Below, piece by piece: positions 49,110 to 59,060 of a DNA stretch of 64,000 bases (position 1 is its first letter; every line of letters starts with the position of its first letter). Under the pieces are notes generated by a model. It ran no database searches. It saw only the letters and a program-made list of their open reading frames with translations, and was not told the DNA's origin. This stretch comes from Hirudo medicinalis. Taxonomy: Eukaryota; Annelida; Clitellata; Hirudinida; Hirudinidae. The stretch spans positions 1 through 64,000 of the forward strand of contig MPNW01000778.1 in the NCBI GenBank assembly GCA_011800805.1, read 5' to 3'. The translations under genes and the position numbers were made by a program.

Positions 49110-50870
49110 CCATCTTAACAGCTTATAACAGCTTATAATGCCACTCCATTCAATGGTAATGATTTAATGATTTAATGAGAAGAATTTTTTTTCTCAAAAA
49201 TTTTCTGGTATCGAAACTGTAATTCTCAGAAAATCCAACTTGTCAACGCTTTGAGAAAATGACCTCCACGGTCTTAAATAAACAATATTGTTTAAATTAT
49301 GCTTTGCTTAAGTGCCTCATTTAGAACAATTATTTCATTCCCATGATCATGCAACTGATCAAATATGAGAACTTGCATGTAATTGGATGTAATGGCTTAA
49401 TGAGATTAATGAGAACATGAGAACAAAAAAATAAAAAGTTTCATGATTACTTTAGATTCGGCATAATGTTTATATTTAACGACGAATGGCTTTTTTTGTT
49501 CAAAATGAAAATGAAAAAATATTAAATCTGACATGACAATTTTTTAAATTAAAAATGAATTAAATCAATTTAAATTTAAAATAAAATAGAAACCTCTCAC
49601 TCAGGAGCATTTCAACATTTCTTCTGAGCTTCTATAAATTTTAATTATATTTTCAATCAATGCCTTCGTATATAAACAAATATGCATCCTTCCTTTTCTC
49701 CAATCTTAAATATTCTAACAAAATGACGGTAATAACAAATAATGCTACAAATATTGAATCATTAAAATCAGTATTGTTAAAGAAAATTAATTGGATAAAT
49801 CTCGATGCATCACCGCTGAAGGAAGAATAATTGTAGATTTTAAAGATATCAAGAAGCATAACATTTAAAATACTGAATCAAACGATGAACTACGTGAAGC
49901 CATTTCAACTAAACTAACCAGTAACTAAGAAAATGCTGAAAAAATAGATTCAAAAGTTCATTTCTCGTAGGAAGAAAGCTTATTTTAATGCATTTGGGCA
50001 AAGAGTGGAAATCACAACATTTTGACATCTGGGTATGTAACAGCATCCGAATTTGTGTGGGTAGAAGAACCTGCGCTAAAATGAATAAATCCCTGACTAT
50101 TTATTGTTAATAAAACAAACGAAACATTTAATGGATTGCATTTTCAAAGCAGATTTTCAATTTATTATTTTCTGGCTATTACTTCCGATGCTTTCAATTT
50201 TTGCAGCAGTCGATGTCGATTCGATGAAAATTACTAAACATGGCTTGTGTGCTTCATGCAGCTGCTCATGCATTCTGTACTTAGACACCTTCGCCCGTTT
50301 ACCTACTTTGAAATTGGGTAATTGGAAGAATCCAAAATAGTTGGACGTTACTTTTACTCGTAGTCAAATACCTGCTTATTTCTATTTATCTTTCCCACCA
50401 ATGTCTTCATATTTTATGATAATCTTGTTTTTTCATGTCAATCTTTTTAAACCACGCTTAGAAAAATAAGTCTAATATTCAACTGCATTTATTGGAACTA
50501 AGACGAAAAATATCCAAATCCATAAAGTTTCAAATTTAAGCACTTTCTCTTTCCCCACGAATTTTCTGAATCCAATGTTAATTTAAATAAACTTGCTTTA
50601 TTAAAAATCTAAATAAACTAATATTTGCCTGTCACTCACCAAACGCATTTAATTTTGTTTTAAATCCACCTTACAAATGGCAATAGTTTCCACAAACGAT
50701 TCGCATGTTACGATTCGTAAAATGTAAATGTTTTCGGACATTTTTATTCGCTGCTTTCGGGAAAAAGTCGTCGAATCAAATCATCAATCTCAGGAAAACA
50801 AATTGCTAATCTAAGCCATCTAAAGTCAAAAAATAAACGCTAAGCAAGTCTATAAATTTCAACCCTTGTG
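49110..50870. other. Spacer between genes B and C
   Basis: It contains the conserved 5' flank of gene B (49200-49370), a stretch similar to gene B's 3' flank (49440-49800) and the orphan exon at 49980-50075. The remainder to 50870 shows no exon. Confidence 0.5.
49980..50075 (-). pseudogene. Orphan final exon of a CAP-like cluster gene
   Basis: After a 3' splice site the frame reads KFGCCYIPRCQNVVIS and then TLCPNALK before a stop. It is very close to the last exon of gene B (QFGCCYIPRCQNVVVS then NCVFAEM), but a small deletion shifts the frame and replaces the final NCVF. No upstream exons of this copy were found before gene C ends. It marks the 3' end of a lost gene. Confidence 0.65.
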
Positions 50871-50872
50871 CC

Positions 50873-53557
50873 TTAATTTGAGGGAGGAGGGGTTGGCCGT
50901 TTTTCAAAGACGCAGGTCAGAAGCACCAGTTGTTGGCATTTCATGTGGCAGCATCCATAGTCGAACTCATGTGAGCTAATTTGCTAAAACAAAATCACTC
51001 GAGTCATTTTCATTAAAATCTTCCAATAAAATAAGCTTAATATATATATATATATCGACTTTAATTGTTTGTTAAAGTCATCACTAATTTTCGAGAGACT
51101 CGCATGTGAAACGCGAATGACAGTGTCATTGTTTTTATTGAATTTCAAAGTATTGAAAACATACCATAAAATAAAAATATTAATTCTTACTTTTCTCATT
51201 TCATTCAAAATGTCATTTAAATCGCGTTCATAATGATTTGAAGAATTTCTTGAACCGCTGAGAATGAATCTGCTTCGAAGGGTGTTTTGCTGTAATCTTC
51301 ATAGTTTGTTCCACTACATTCTGTCGCAGAGACAGCATGGTTTTCTAAATATTTCGCATAATACTGTGAAACAAAAGTAAAACTTTACTTGGAATCTGAG
51401 TCATGCTGTCAGTTTGGTATAATTAGTTTATAGGCTATATAAATATAAAATCCACGATTGTTGAAATTAATTTCTGTTAGCGTTGAAAGACTGGGAAAAA
51501 ATTTTCATGAATATACAAAATCATATTTACAGTTAATGTGACATTAACTAATTCTCAAAATTACACATCAAAAAGGTTAACTCGATTTTAACATCATTAA
51601 TCCGCATTTCTCTAATTATTACAGAATTAATTATATTAGCATGGAATTCAATATTCAATCTAAAACTCAATTACTGTCAAACAAAGAAATTGCAAATCTA
51701 TTTGCCGAATAAAAAATCAAAATCAATTACTTCCTTAATTAATGAATAACTACATAATAATAATTACAGTAAACCTTTTAAGGCGCACAATGTCTGAAAA
51801 TCTCTCAAGGTAGCAAATGCAATTCCATGTTTTCAAGGGGTCCGAAAGAGTTTCCAAACTTAGATGAACCAAAATGACGAAACAATAAAATAAGCATTGT
51901 ATTTCTTAGTTACGAATGTTCTTTGTAATAAAACTCGTTGTGTTAACTGTTTCTGATTATTTTAAGGGCAAGTTTGCTAATATTAAGTTTGGATTTTCAG
52001 TTTTTTTCAGTGAATTTTGGGCTTCTACTTTAGTTTTTTATTTTAGTTTCTCGGAACTAAAATGAACTCTGGTTCCGAGGTAAATAATGAACATCTCTTT
52101 CTTGTTTGGTTCTCCTAATTAATTTTTTTGAATCATAGCATTAGGTTTAAACTGTTTTCACTCACTAAGTTTTGGAATCCGTTAGTCAGGTTGTAAGGAG
52201 TACATGCTTTCAGTTCTAAATTTTAAACGTCATAAATTAGTATTATAAAAATTAAACATATTATGAATTAATTGATCAGGAATTATTTATTAAATATTGA
52301 CACTTGATGAGATTGTTTAATAGAAATAACCTCGTTTTATAATCACTATATATTTTTGGTGCTACTGATCTCTATGAAGCATCTTTACAAGAGCTTGAAG
52401 TCATACCTTGTGGTGGAGTTGTATAAACTGGTGTTGTTGATGCAGTTGGAAATGGCCAAGTAGAACTGAAATTTAAACGCATTTAAACGGTCAATTGTCA
52501 TTTAGTCGGTCAATTCTTTTAATTTTACAAAGTGAAACAAACTCTATTGGGTAAAAAGCACAGGCCAGTATGATGTCTTCGCTGCAGTTCGGAATGATGC
52601 TACAACCGAATTTTCTGGGAGCAGAGAACTGAAATTGGACAATGTGGCTGATATCCATTTCTATTTCAGCTTAATAAATTTGAGAAAATTATAGGTTCTA
52701 CTGCAACTTTTCAACTTATAAATTTATAAGTTATTTTATCATTTATTTTATTTTATAAGTTATAAATTATTATATTATATTACATTATTATATGTAACAT
52801 TATCCTACAATATTTATTGGATGAATATTTATGTAGAAATTAATTATCGATTATTATTTGTTTACTACTTGTTTGCAATCTCACCAAAATAACTAATTAT
52901 GAATAAACACAAAAAGAAAATCAAATTAAACACAAGAACGGCTAAAGTTACTTGAGAGTAAGGTTTCCATTTTCTTGCAATATTTTCCAAGTTGTCACGA
53001 ATGTCAAGATCGTTGTATGGGACTTTTTTTCCCAATGCCAGGGCCATGCCAAAATTATCAATTTTTCCATATTCCACCTTTCCAGTAAGAACCACGAAAC
53101 TTATTTGGGAGGGATCACCTTGAAAGGGGCATTTGTTGTGCTGTGACGAGGCATAGTCCATGAAGTAATCGCTATCGTAAGCCTTTGCAAATGAAGTTTG
53201 GTATTTTTGTTAAAAAAAACTTTAATAAATAAAAAACAATAAATCTAACTAATTGAGAATTTACAGATCTTAATTCCCGCAAAATACCATGGAACATCTC
53301 AGGAGTTAATGCGTGTGGCACTGTTGAATCAGATAATTGAAAAGGATCTAAAAAGATGATTAATAAAATATTTATAAATCAATTTCAGATGAGGACAGAA
53401 TTTTTCACTGACCATAATAAGCAGCCAAACGTCTGCTTCTACGATGGGCTTCCATTTCTTTTACTTTGCCTAAAACCATTCCTTCATCTTGTCCATTTCC
53501 ACGGGCCAGCAATGAGAAGACGAACAAAAACACCAACGAAAAATAGTTGCTTGTCAT
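50873..53557 (-). pseudogene. Gene C: CAP-like modules 2+3 only, one frameshift (8 exons)
   Basis: Exons: 53413-53557 signal peptide (MTSNYFSLVFLFVFSLLARG), 53250-53347, 52952-53182, 52543-52628, 52407-52465 linker (PTASTTPVYTTPP), 52166-52206, 51191-51363, 50873-50983. The signal-peptide exon joins in phase to the HALTPEMF exon across a 65-bp intron. The whole first module present in genes A, B and D is therefore missing, although the gene has a proper start. Module 2 ends KFGCSIIPNC...LACAFYP; module 3 ends YGCCHMKC...LTCVF and carries a Pro-rich tail (KRPTPPPSN). Exon 7 is one base short: ECSGTNYEDYSKT and FILSGSRN...LNDILNEMRK lie in different frames, and the first frame stops. Without that break the product would be about 314 residues. 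It may be a pseudogene or a read error. The ATG at 53557 is preferred because the upstream in-frame ATG falls in the TATA-like box. Confidence 0.55.
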
Positions 53558-53559
53558 TT

Positions 53560-54786
53560 TTTCAGACAGCGACAAATTGGTTTCAGCTCTTTTTAAAGGC
53601 ATTCGTCTTTAATTAGTGGTTCTTATCGTTATTTTTATTACATGGTGAATTAAAGGTCTTAAGTGGTTTCTGGCTGGAGTGTTTAGAAGCTTTTATTTTA
53701 GAGAATAATTAATTGGTTTAGCATTGAGAAGCAACTTCATAGTGTTTAATCTGCTCTTGAGTTGAGTATCCTCACTCCAGACCACACGTTCTGAAGATTC
53801 AATAAGCTGACACTAAATTATTGCTTCAAATTGCTTTGTCTAAGCACTTGAAAAGTGTGAGAAAATAAAAGAGCTTTGATCTTTCGCTTCCTTCGTCAAA
53901 AATTATCAGAGTAACTGTATTGCAACCAATAAACGTTTCCTTATCGAGATTTTTCCTTCATTGTTGAAATTACACAAAAATATAAGTTTTAAATGTAATA
54001 TCGCACCAATTATTTGTGGCCTTGAAGTCCTTTAGGACTTACGCCACTTTAAATTTGTCAAACAATGATAATAATAATAATATTTGATTTTATTTTGTCT
54101 AAAACTTGTCAAAAAGAACAGGAATACTTTAAGTATGTTTACTCATTTGATCTTTTCCACTAGGGGCATTCCACGTCAAATCATCACGACATCTGACATC
54201 ACCACCCTGGATTTTGCTGAAATTTGGCATAGTTGTTGAACTAGATGAGTACGTTAAAAAAAATAAAATTTTAGATTTTTTGGTCGACCCCCAATAATGA
54301 ATTTTTAAATAAAAGTTTAATTGATCACAAGTGGTGTCACTTACATTACAAGTACATCACTACAAGTCAAATCTAAAATTTAAATCTCAACTTAAAATAA
54401 TTTAATTTAATTAAATGAGATTTCGTAATTGGTTTGATGTCGAAACCGTTCAAGCTCCGAACTCCAGAAATCGTGTTAAAGAGAAACTCAGTAAATTCGG
54501 ATGTAATGTTGCAACGATATTATTACCAACAATGTTGATAGCATAAGAAAATATGCATCTTACGTTGAATTAAAATGGTCACAGTGGAAGCAGAAAATAT
54601 TTTTAATGGCTTAACAAATAACAAGGTGTAAGGATCTATCGACCCTTGGAAACTTTTATTTTTTCCAAAATGAGGGTAGTTAAAAATAACAATACTAATT
54701 TAAAATCTTAACTTAAGGTGAATAAATGTTCTGAGAATCCCATTCCAATAAGAATTCCCATTCATTTCACATTTTGACAATTTCTG
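53560..54786. other. Spacer between genes C and D
   Basis: Gene C's promoter (see separate entry), a 32-nt hairpin at 54016-54047 and an (AAT)n run after it. No exon was seen, in particular no module-3 exons for gene D. Confidence 0.5.
53589..53600 (-). promoter_or_regulatory. TATA-like box of gene C
   Basis: Minus-strand GCCTTTAAAAAG, then AGCTGAAACCAATTTG and the ATG about 30 bp on. It is weaker than in A and B (CTTTAAA instead of ATTTAAA), but the following CCAATTTG block is conserved. Confidence 0.5.
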
Positions 54787-57323
54787 TCATGTTACGTGAA
54801 GATCTTGTTTTGTGATTATTGGCCAGTTATGTGGACTAAAATTTTAATGCATTTAAAATTATTTTAATACTCAATATTCATGTATTTATATTAATTACAA
54901 ATGTTACAAACTCTATAGGATAGAAGGCGCATAACAAAATCATGTCTCCATAGCAGTCTGGATCGACACTGCAGCCAAATTTTGTTGGAACATTTTTTTT
55001 GAACTGCAATCATGAAAATATCACAAATTTATTAGTACATAATAATTTACAAAATATTATGCTGTGAAAGGAAACACCATTGATAAAATAACAATTAGAA
55101 AAACATAAAAATAAACCCGGAGTAGTTCACAAACATCTCATCACGTATAGAACAAGAAATATATGAAACCAAAGAGGTTAAAAGGTATTTCATATCACCT
55201 TGGATGAGTTTAATTGATTAATTGAAGTAATAACAGGTTTTAATGTTTATTGCTTTTGAGCGCATATTGTTAAGATTTCTATTTAGTAAACAAACATTGC
55301 ATCAGTATTTTCAAATTACTTAATTTACAAACTTTTTATACATGTTCTCTCGTGTACGTAGTTTTAAATGTAAAATTTACACATTAACAAATAGGTTACT
55401 TGAATGTTTCTCCAACTCCTTGCAATGTTTTTTGTGGCTTCACGCATTTTATAATCGTCGTAAGGGACTCCTCTTCGCAATTCCAATATAACTCCATAAT
55501 GGTCTTCCTTGTTCCAATTCACCCTACCCCGTGCAACAATGTATTGAGTTGAGTGTGCGGATTGAAAAGGACACTCCCAGCAAGATGCAGAACCGTGGTC
55601 CATAAAATATTCGTTGTCGTATTGCTTCGCAAATGTATTGGAGAAAAAAATTAAATTATTAATCTGAGAAAATCTTGTAAATTTTTCGAAATTATTTAGA
55701 ATTTTTCTTAAAAAAACAGATTGATTAATTGTAATCATCGATAAAATCACAGATTGATATTGATTTAGCATAAACATATTTAATATATCTACGAATATTT
55801 ATACTTCCAAATAATAAATCTAACTATGTTGGAATGGCTATCATTAAGTTGACTCAAAATATCCTCAAACATCTCAGGGGTTAAGGCATAGGGCTTGGGT
55901 GTGTATGTTGGAAGGGGAGGGCTGTAACTCTTTGTCGTCAGGAAGGGAGGCATCAGAGTTGTTGGAAAGTAAGGCCTTTAAATTAATACGCGATTAAGTT
56001 GTTAAATCCCAAAAATAAAAATTGCAACTCTTAAAATTTCCTTCTATGGAACATTTTTATGAAGAAATATTTAGACTGAATTTGGGAATTAAGATAATGT
56101 GATCTCTATTAATAAATTCTTTGCTGAAACAATAAACGGTTTGTCTTAACAAATCTGATGCCTTATATTTTTATAACATCAATGTTTAAGAATTAATTTA
56201 CTTATTAAAGACACAACTTAATACGTTCTTCTTCCTCTGTTCACACTTTCGGTTAACTGCGCAGCCGAATGCAGTCGAATCTCGAATCTATCAAATAAAC
56301 TTAATTTTATAAACAATTCACGATTTTTTTAAGAGGAAAAAAACTGTACAAAAATAACAGCAATAATGCAAATCTATAAATGTTATTACAAAAAAAAACC
56401 AGCATAAATTTAATAAATATTGCTCAGCACATACATGCTAATACTTTACATTTTCACTATTTCAACTAAAAAATCAAATTAAGTTTGAACAAATACAGCA
56501 ACAACCCCTTCGACAAAATTTCTGTTGCTCATCCACATGTAGGCGAGGCTTTGAAATGTATTTGACCTGTCTTTCGCGCCAATCATGACAATGATGTCAA
56601 CACTTGCTCTTTTGCTTTCTTCAAAGTTCATAGCAAGTTTCGTGTTGCGATAGAAACAGTCAGGATAAGAAGCTGCCTCAGCATCCATGTTAGGATCGTG
56701 TTTCTGAGGATGAATATTACTTTGAAAATGAATATTTATATTTTATTTTTTGTATTAACTTTTTTTCACAAATAAGTGAATAAATGATTTAAACATTAAA
56801 TGAGAGAAGAAATATCTTAGTTAATGTTAGGTGATTTTATCACCTTCATATTGACTCATAATAATGTAATTGCTGATTATACATCCTGGAACTTAATTTC
56901 ATTGTTATCGATGTGTTATCACATCATCTTTGTACTTAACAAAATGTGGGCTGATAACATTGATATACAATTTAAAATGTCATGATTTCATGTAATTTCT
57001 GTAATATCTGAAATTTTGACATGGTAATGTTACAGAGTTAAAATATCATAATATTGCACGAAATCTATAATATTTGAAAGTATAAGTAATAGCATTATGC
57101 AAATTTAAAATATCATAAATTATCTGTAATATTTAACAACGTAATGAATAACAAAATGAATATTTCTCACCAACTGGCTGTTTGCAGAAATCAAAATTTC
57201 TTCAATACGTGTTTGTTCCCACTGGGAGAGCTTCATTCCTCGTCCGTTAAAAACATGGATTAATGAAAGAAATGCGAGGAAAGTCATCATCTTCAAATTA
57301 TTTGTTAAATAATTGTTTGTCAT
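54787..57323 (-). CDS. Gene D: secreted protein with CAP-like modules 1+2 (7 exons)
   Basis: Exons: 57171-57323 signal peptide (LKMMTFLAFLSLIHVFNG), 56506-56703, 56202-56287, 55825-55975, 55400-55624, 54912-55003, 54787-54835; phases fit and give 317 residues. Module 1: YPDCFYRNTKL, then FGCAVNRKC...LSCVF. Module 2: YDNEYFMDHGSA, then KFGCSVDPDC...LLCAFYP. The linker and the YALTPEMF segment, two exons in A and B, are one exon here with an extended Pro/Tyr/Thr-rich linker. After module 2 the frame can read through to a stop at 54878 or splice to a short exon (PHNWPIITKQ) with a stop at 54787. That exon matches the start of the second linker, but module 3 is gone. The start was chosen from position relative to the TATA-like box; ATGs at 57374 and 57293 are alternatives. 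Function unknown. Confidence 0.55.
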
Positions 57324-57391
57324 CAGAGGATAAAATGCGTTATTTATTTGATTAAAGTCTTGAGTAATAAACAAATAAGTTGATCTGAGTC

Positions 57392-57403
57392 CCCTTAAAT
57401 AGT
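57392..57403 (-). promoter_or_regulatory. TATA-like box of gene D
   Basis: Minus-strand ACTATTTAAGGG, followed by a GACTCAGATCAA block that only loosely resembles the one in A-C. It lies about 70 bp before the chosen ATG and only 18 bp before the upstream in-frame ATG at 57374, which argues against that upstream start. Confidence 0.4.
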
Positions 57404-57409
57404 TCCAAT

Positions 57410-58140
57410 TGTTCTTCGTAATGACTCTTTACTGACATTTCATTGACATTTCATTGAATGAGGATGAAGTTATTATCGGGAGTCAATTTTCTTTAAACGC
57501 ATTTCGAGTGCATAATTACCAGATTTCATTCGTTGATAACGAAATGGGAGATAATAAAGATAACGAGTTTTTGAATGAAGTTACGGGAGTTAACAAGATA
57601 AGGCAAAGGAGAATACTTACACTGGTTAAGAGAGAATAATTTATTTCAAAAAGCATAAACTCTTATTTCTTGTTATTTCAGTCACCAGTGCGTTGGAAAT
57701 GTACGTCAAATCCTCCAATCAGGTTGATGTGATGCTTTGCATCAGAAACCGTCATTCACTGCCACTGAACTCAGGCATCCAAGTTTCTGTTCTTCTATCT
57801 TTGGCAATCTCAAAGAACTTACCTATTTTCAAATTAATACTGTAACTGATTATTCACATTTTCTGACATCTTTTAACCGTAAGGTAGGGGAGACCGGAGT
57901 TGGATGTTACAGGGGATCTATGTTGTTGTGTCAATTTCTATAGCATACAAACAAATCTAATAAATTGATCTTACATTATGTGGTTTGACCTTCCTTTTAA
58001 AAAATGCACAAGTTGCTTGTACGCGTCTGCAATACTTTTCCTTTTTTATGCTAATCGAGTAAATATCATTCTATTTCGTATTTTATTTATATATCGATAA
58101 ATGTAATTATATTGCGCAGTATCAATATATCTAATATTTT
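57410..58140. other. Spacer between gene D and the retroelement island
   Basis: Only chance frames under 70 codons. No exon or recognised repeat. Confidence 0.5.
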
Positions 58141-58164
58141 TTTAATTTTCAGTTTAATTCATAA

Positions 58165-58560
58165 ACGCTCAAGAATCTGTTCCTCAGAGAAAGGCTTATT
58201 TCCTGCGCGAGGGCGCCTCCCAGTTTGCAAGGAGCAGGTTCAGAGCCAAAAGGAGACATATCCTTGAAAACGCCAATGATTGGAAAATTGCGGCCGATGT
58301 GGAGGGGTTGAGGCACTATCCCCAGGTGCTGGCTGAGAGCGGCAAGAGGCCGGACGTGGTACTCATCAACAAAGGCAGACACGTTTGTATTGGCGGAGCT
58401 GACGGTGCCATGGGAAGTCAGAATCGGACAAAGCAACACCTTGAAAGAAGACAGGTACATGGAGTTGACATTGGATCTCCAGCAAAAAGGTTACAAAGTC
58501 TGGTTCTTCGCCTTTGAGGTCGGGGCAAGAGGTATGGTCGGCCAANTGGAGTCTCCTGTC
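58165..58560 (+). mobile_element. 3' fragment of a retrotransposon-like ORF
   Basis: The frame from about 58179 reads LREGASQFARSRFRAKRRH, then ESGKRPDVVLINKG. After a one-base shift near 58395 it continues AELTVPWEVRI, LKEDRYMEL and VWFFAFEVGARG. The order RPD-V, ELTVPWE, a K-x-x-RY-x-x-L stretch and EVG-x-RG is one I know from the region after the reverse transcriptase in many invertebrate non-LTR-like elements, where it resembles a PD-(D/E)XK nuclease core. The frameshift and the N at 58546 mean it is not functional here. GC content is clearly above the surroundings, which fits a recent insertion. Confidence 0.5.
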
Positions 58561-58659
58561 AAGTCGGCGCAGTGCCGCGGGTCAACCAATGGGAGAGCTT
58601 CTAACACGAGCCTCCTGGCAAGTCGGCGAGAACAAGGCCTATATAAGCAGCAAGCTCCG

Positions 58660-58813
58660 TCTTCGGTGGTGGTGTGCTCCCGCATGGTCTAATGGTTAAG
58701 ACTTCCGCCTCTCACGATGGCAACACGGATTCGAATCCCGTTGCGGGAGCGCCGTCCTAATCATCTAGCTATGCAACGGACGTTAATGAACAATTCTATT
58801 CTTCGGTGGTGGT
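58660..58813 (+). repeat. SINE family 2 insertion with 14-bp target-site duplication
   Basis: The direct repeat TCTTCGGTGGTGGT is perfect at 58660-58673 and 58800-58813. Between them lie 126 bp: a tRNA-Glu-like head and a roughly 50-bp tail (CGCCGTCCTAATCATCTAG...). The tail start is shared with the copy at 25225-25310. Perfect duplications of this length are typical of LINE-driven insertion. Confidence 0.7.
58678..58749 (+). pseudogene. tRNA-Glu(CUC)-like SINE head
   Basis: Exactly 72 nt fit a tRNA-Glu layout. The acceptor TCCCGCA pairs with TGCGGGA, the D-arm GTC/GAC holds a good box A (TGGTCTAATGG), and the anticodon loop CTCTCAC gives CUC. However, the anticodon stem TCCGC/GATGG has two mismatches and the T-stem has one. 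Together with the surrounding target-site duplication this points to a SINE head, not a working tRNA gene. Confidence 0.7.
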
Positions 58814-59060
58814 TATCGTGCGTTTCGTCGTTCGTTGAAGGTGTTGGCTAGTGCTTGTAGGTCTTGGTTTGATACTGCTCGTCGACTCGTCAATATGGAT
58901 TGGTACCGATACAATACCGGCAGGGACATCCGTCTGAACAACGGGTGCGGCCCGACCCCTGAGAGTGTCATAGGATCCAAGGGCCGAAACGCTCAAAGAA
59001 GGGGTTTCCTCTCTGAGGATTCCTGCCGGAGCTCGGAAAGAGTTTCAGCTACTATGGGCA
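58814..59060 (+). mobile_element. GC-rich remainder of the retroelement island
   Basis: About 250 bp of sequence richer in GC than its flanks continues after the SINE. It is probably the 3' UTR of the element whose ORF ends near 58560. No poly(A) or terminal repeat was recognised at its right border. Confidence 0.35.

Noticed and set aside
58678..58749. Functional tRNA-Glu gene
   Set aside because: Three stem mismatches and a flanking target-site duplication indicate a SINE head.
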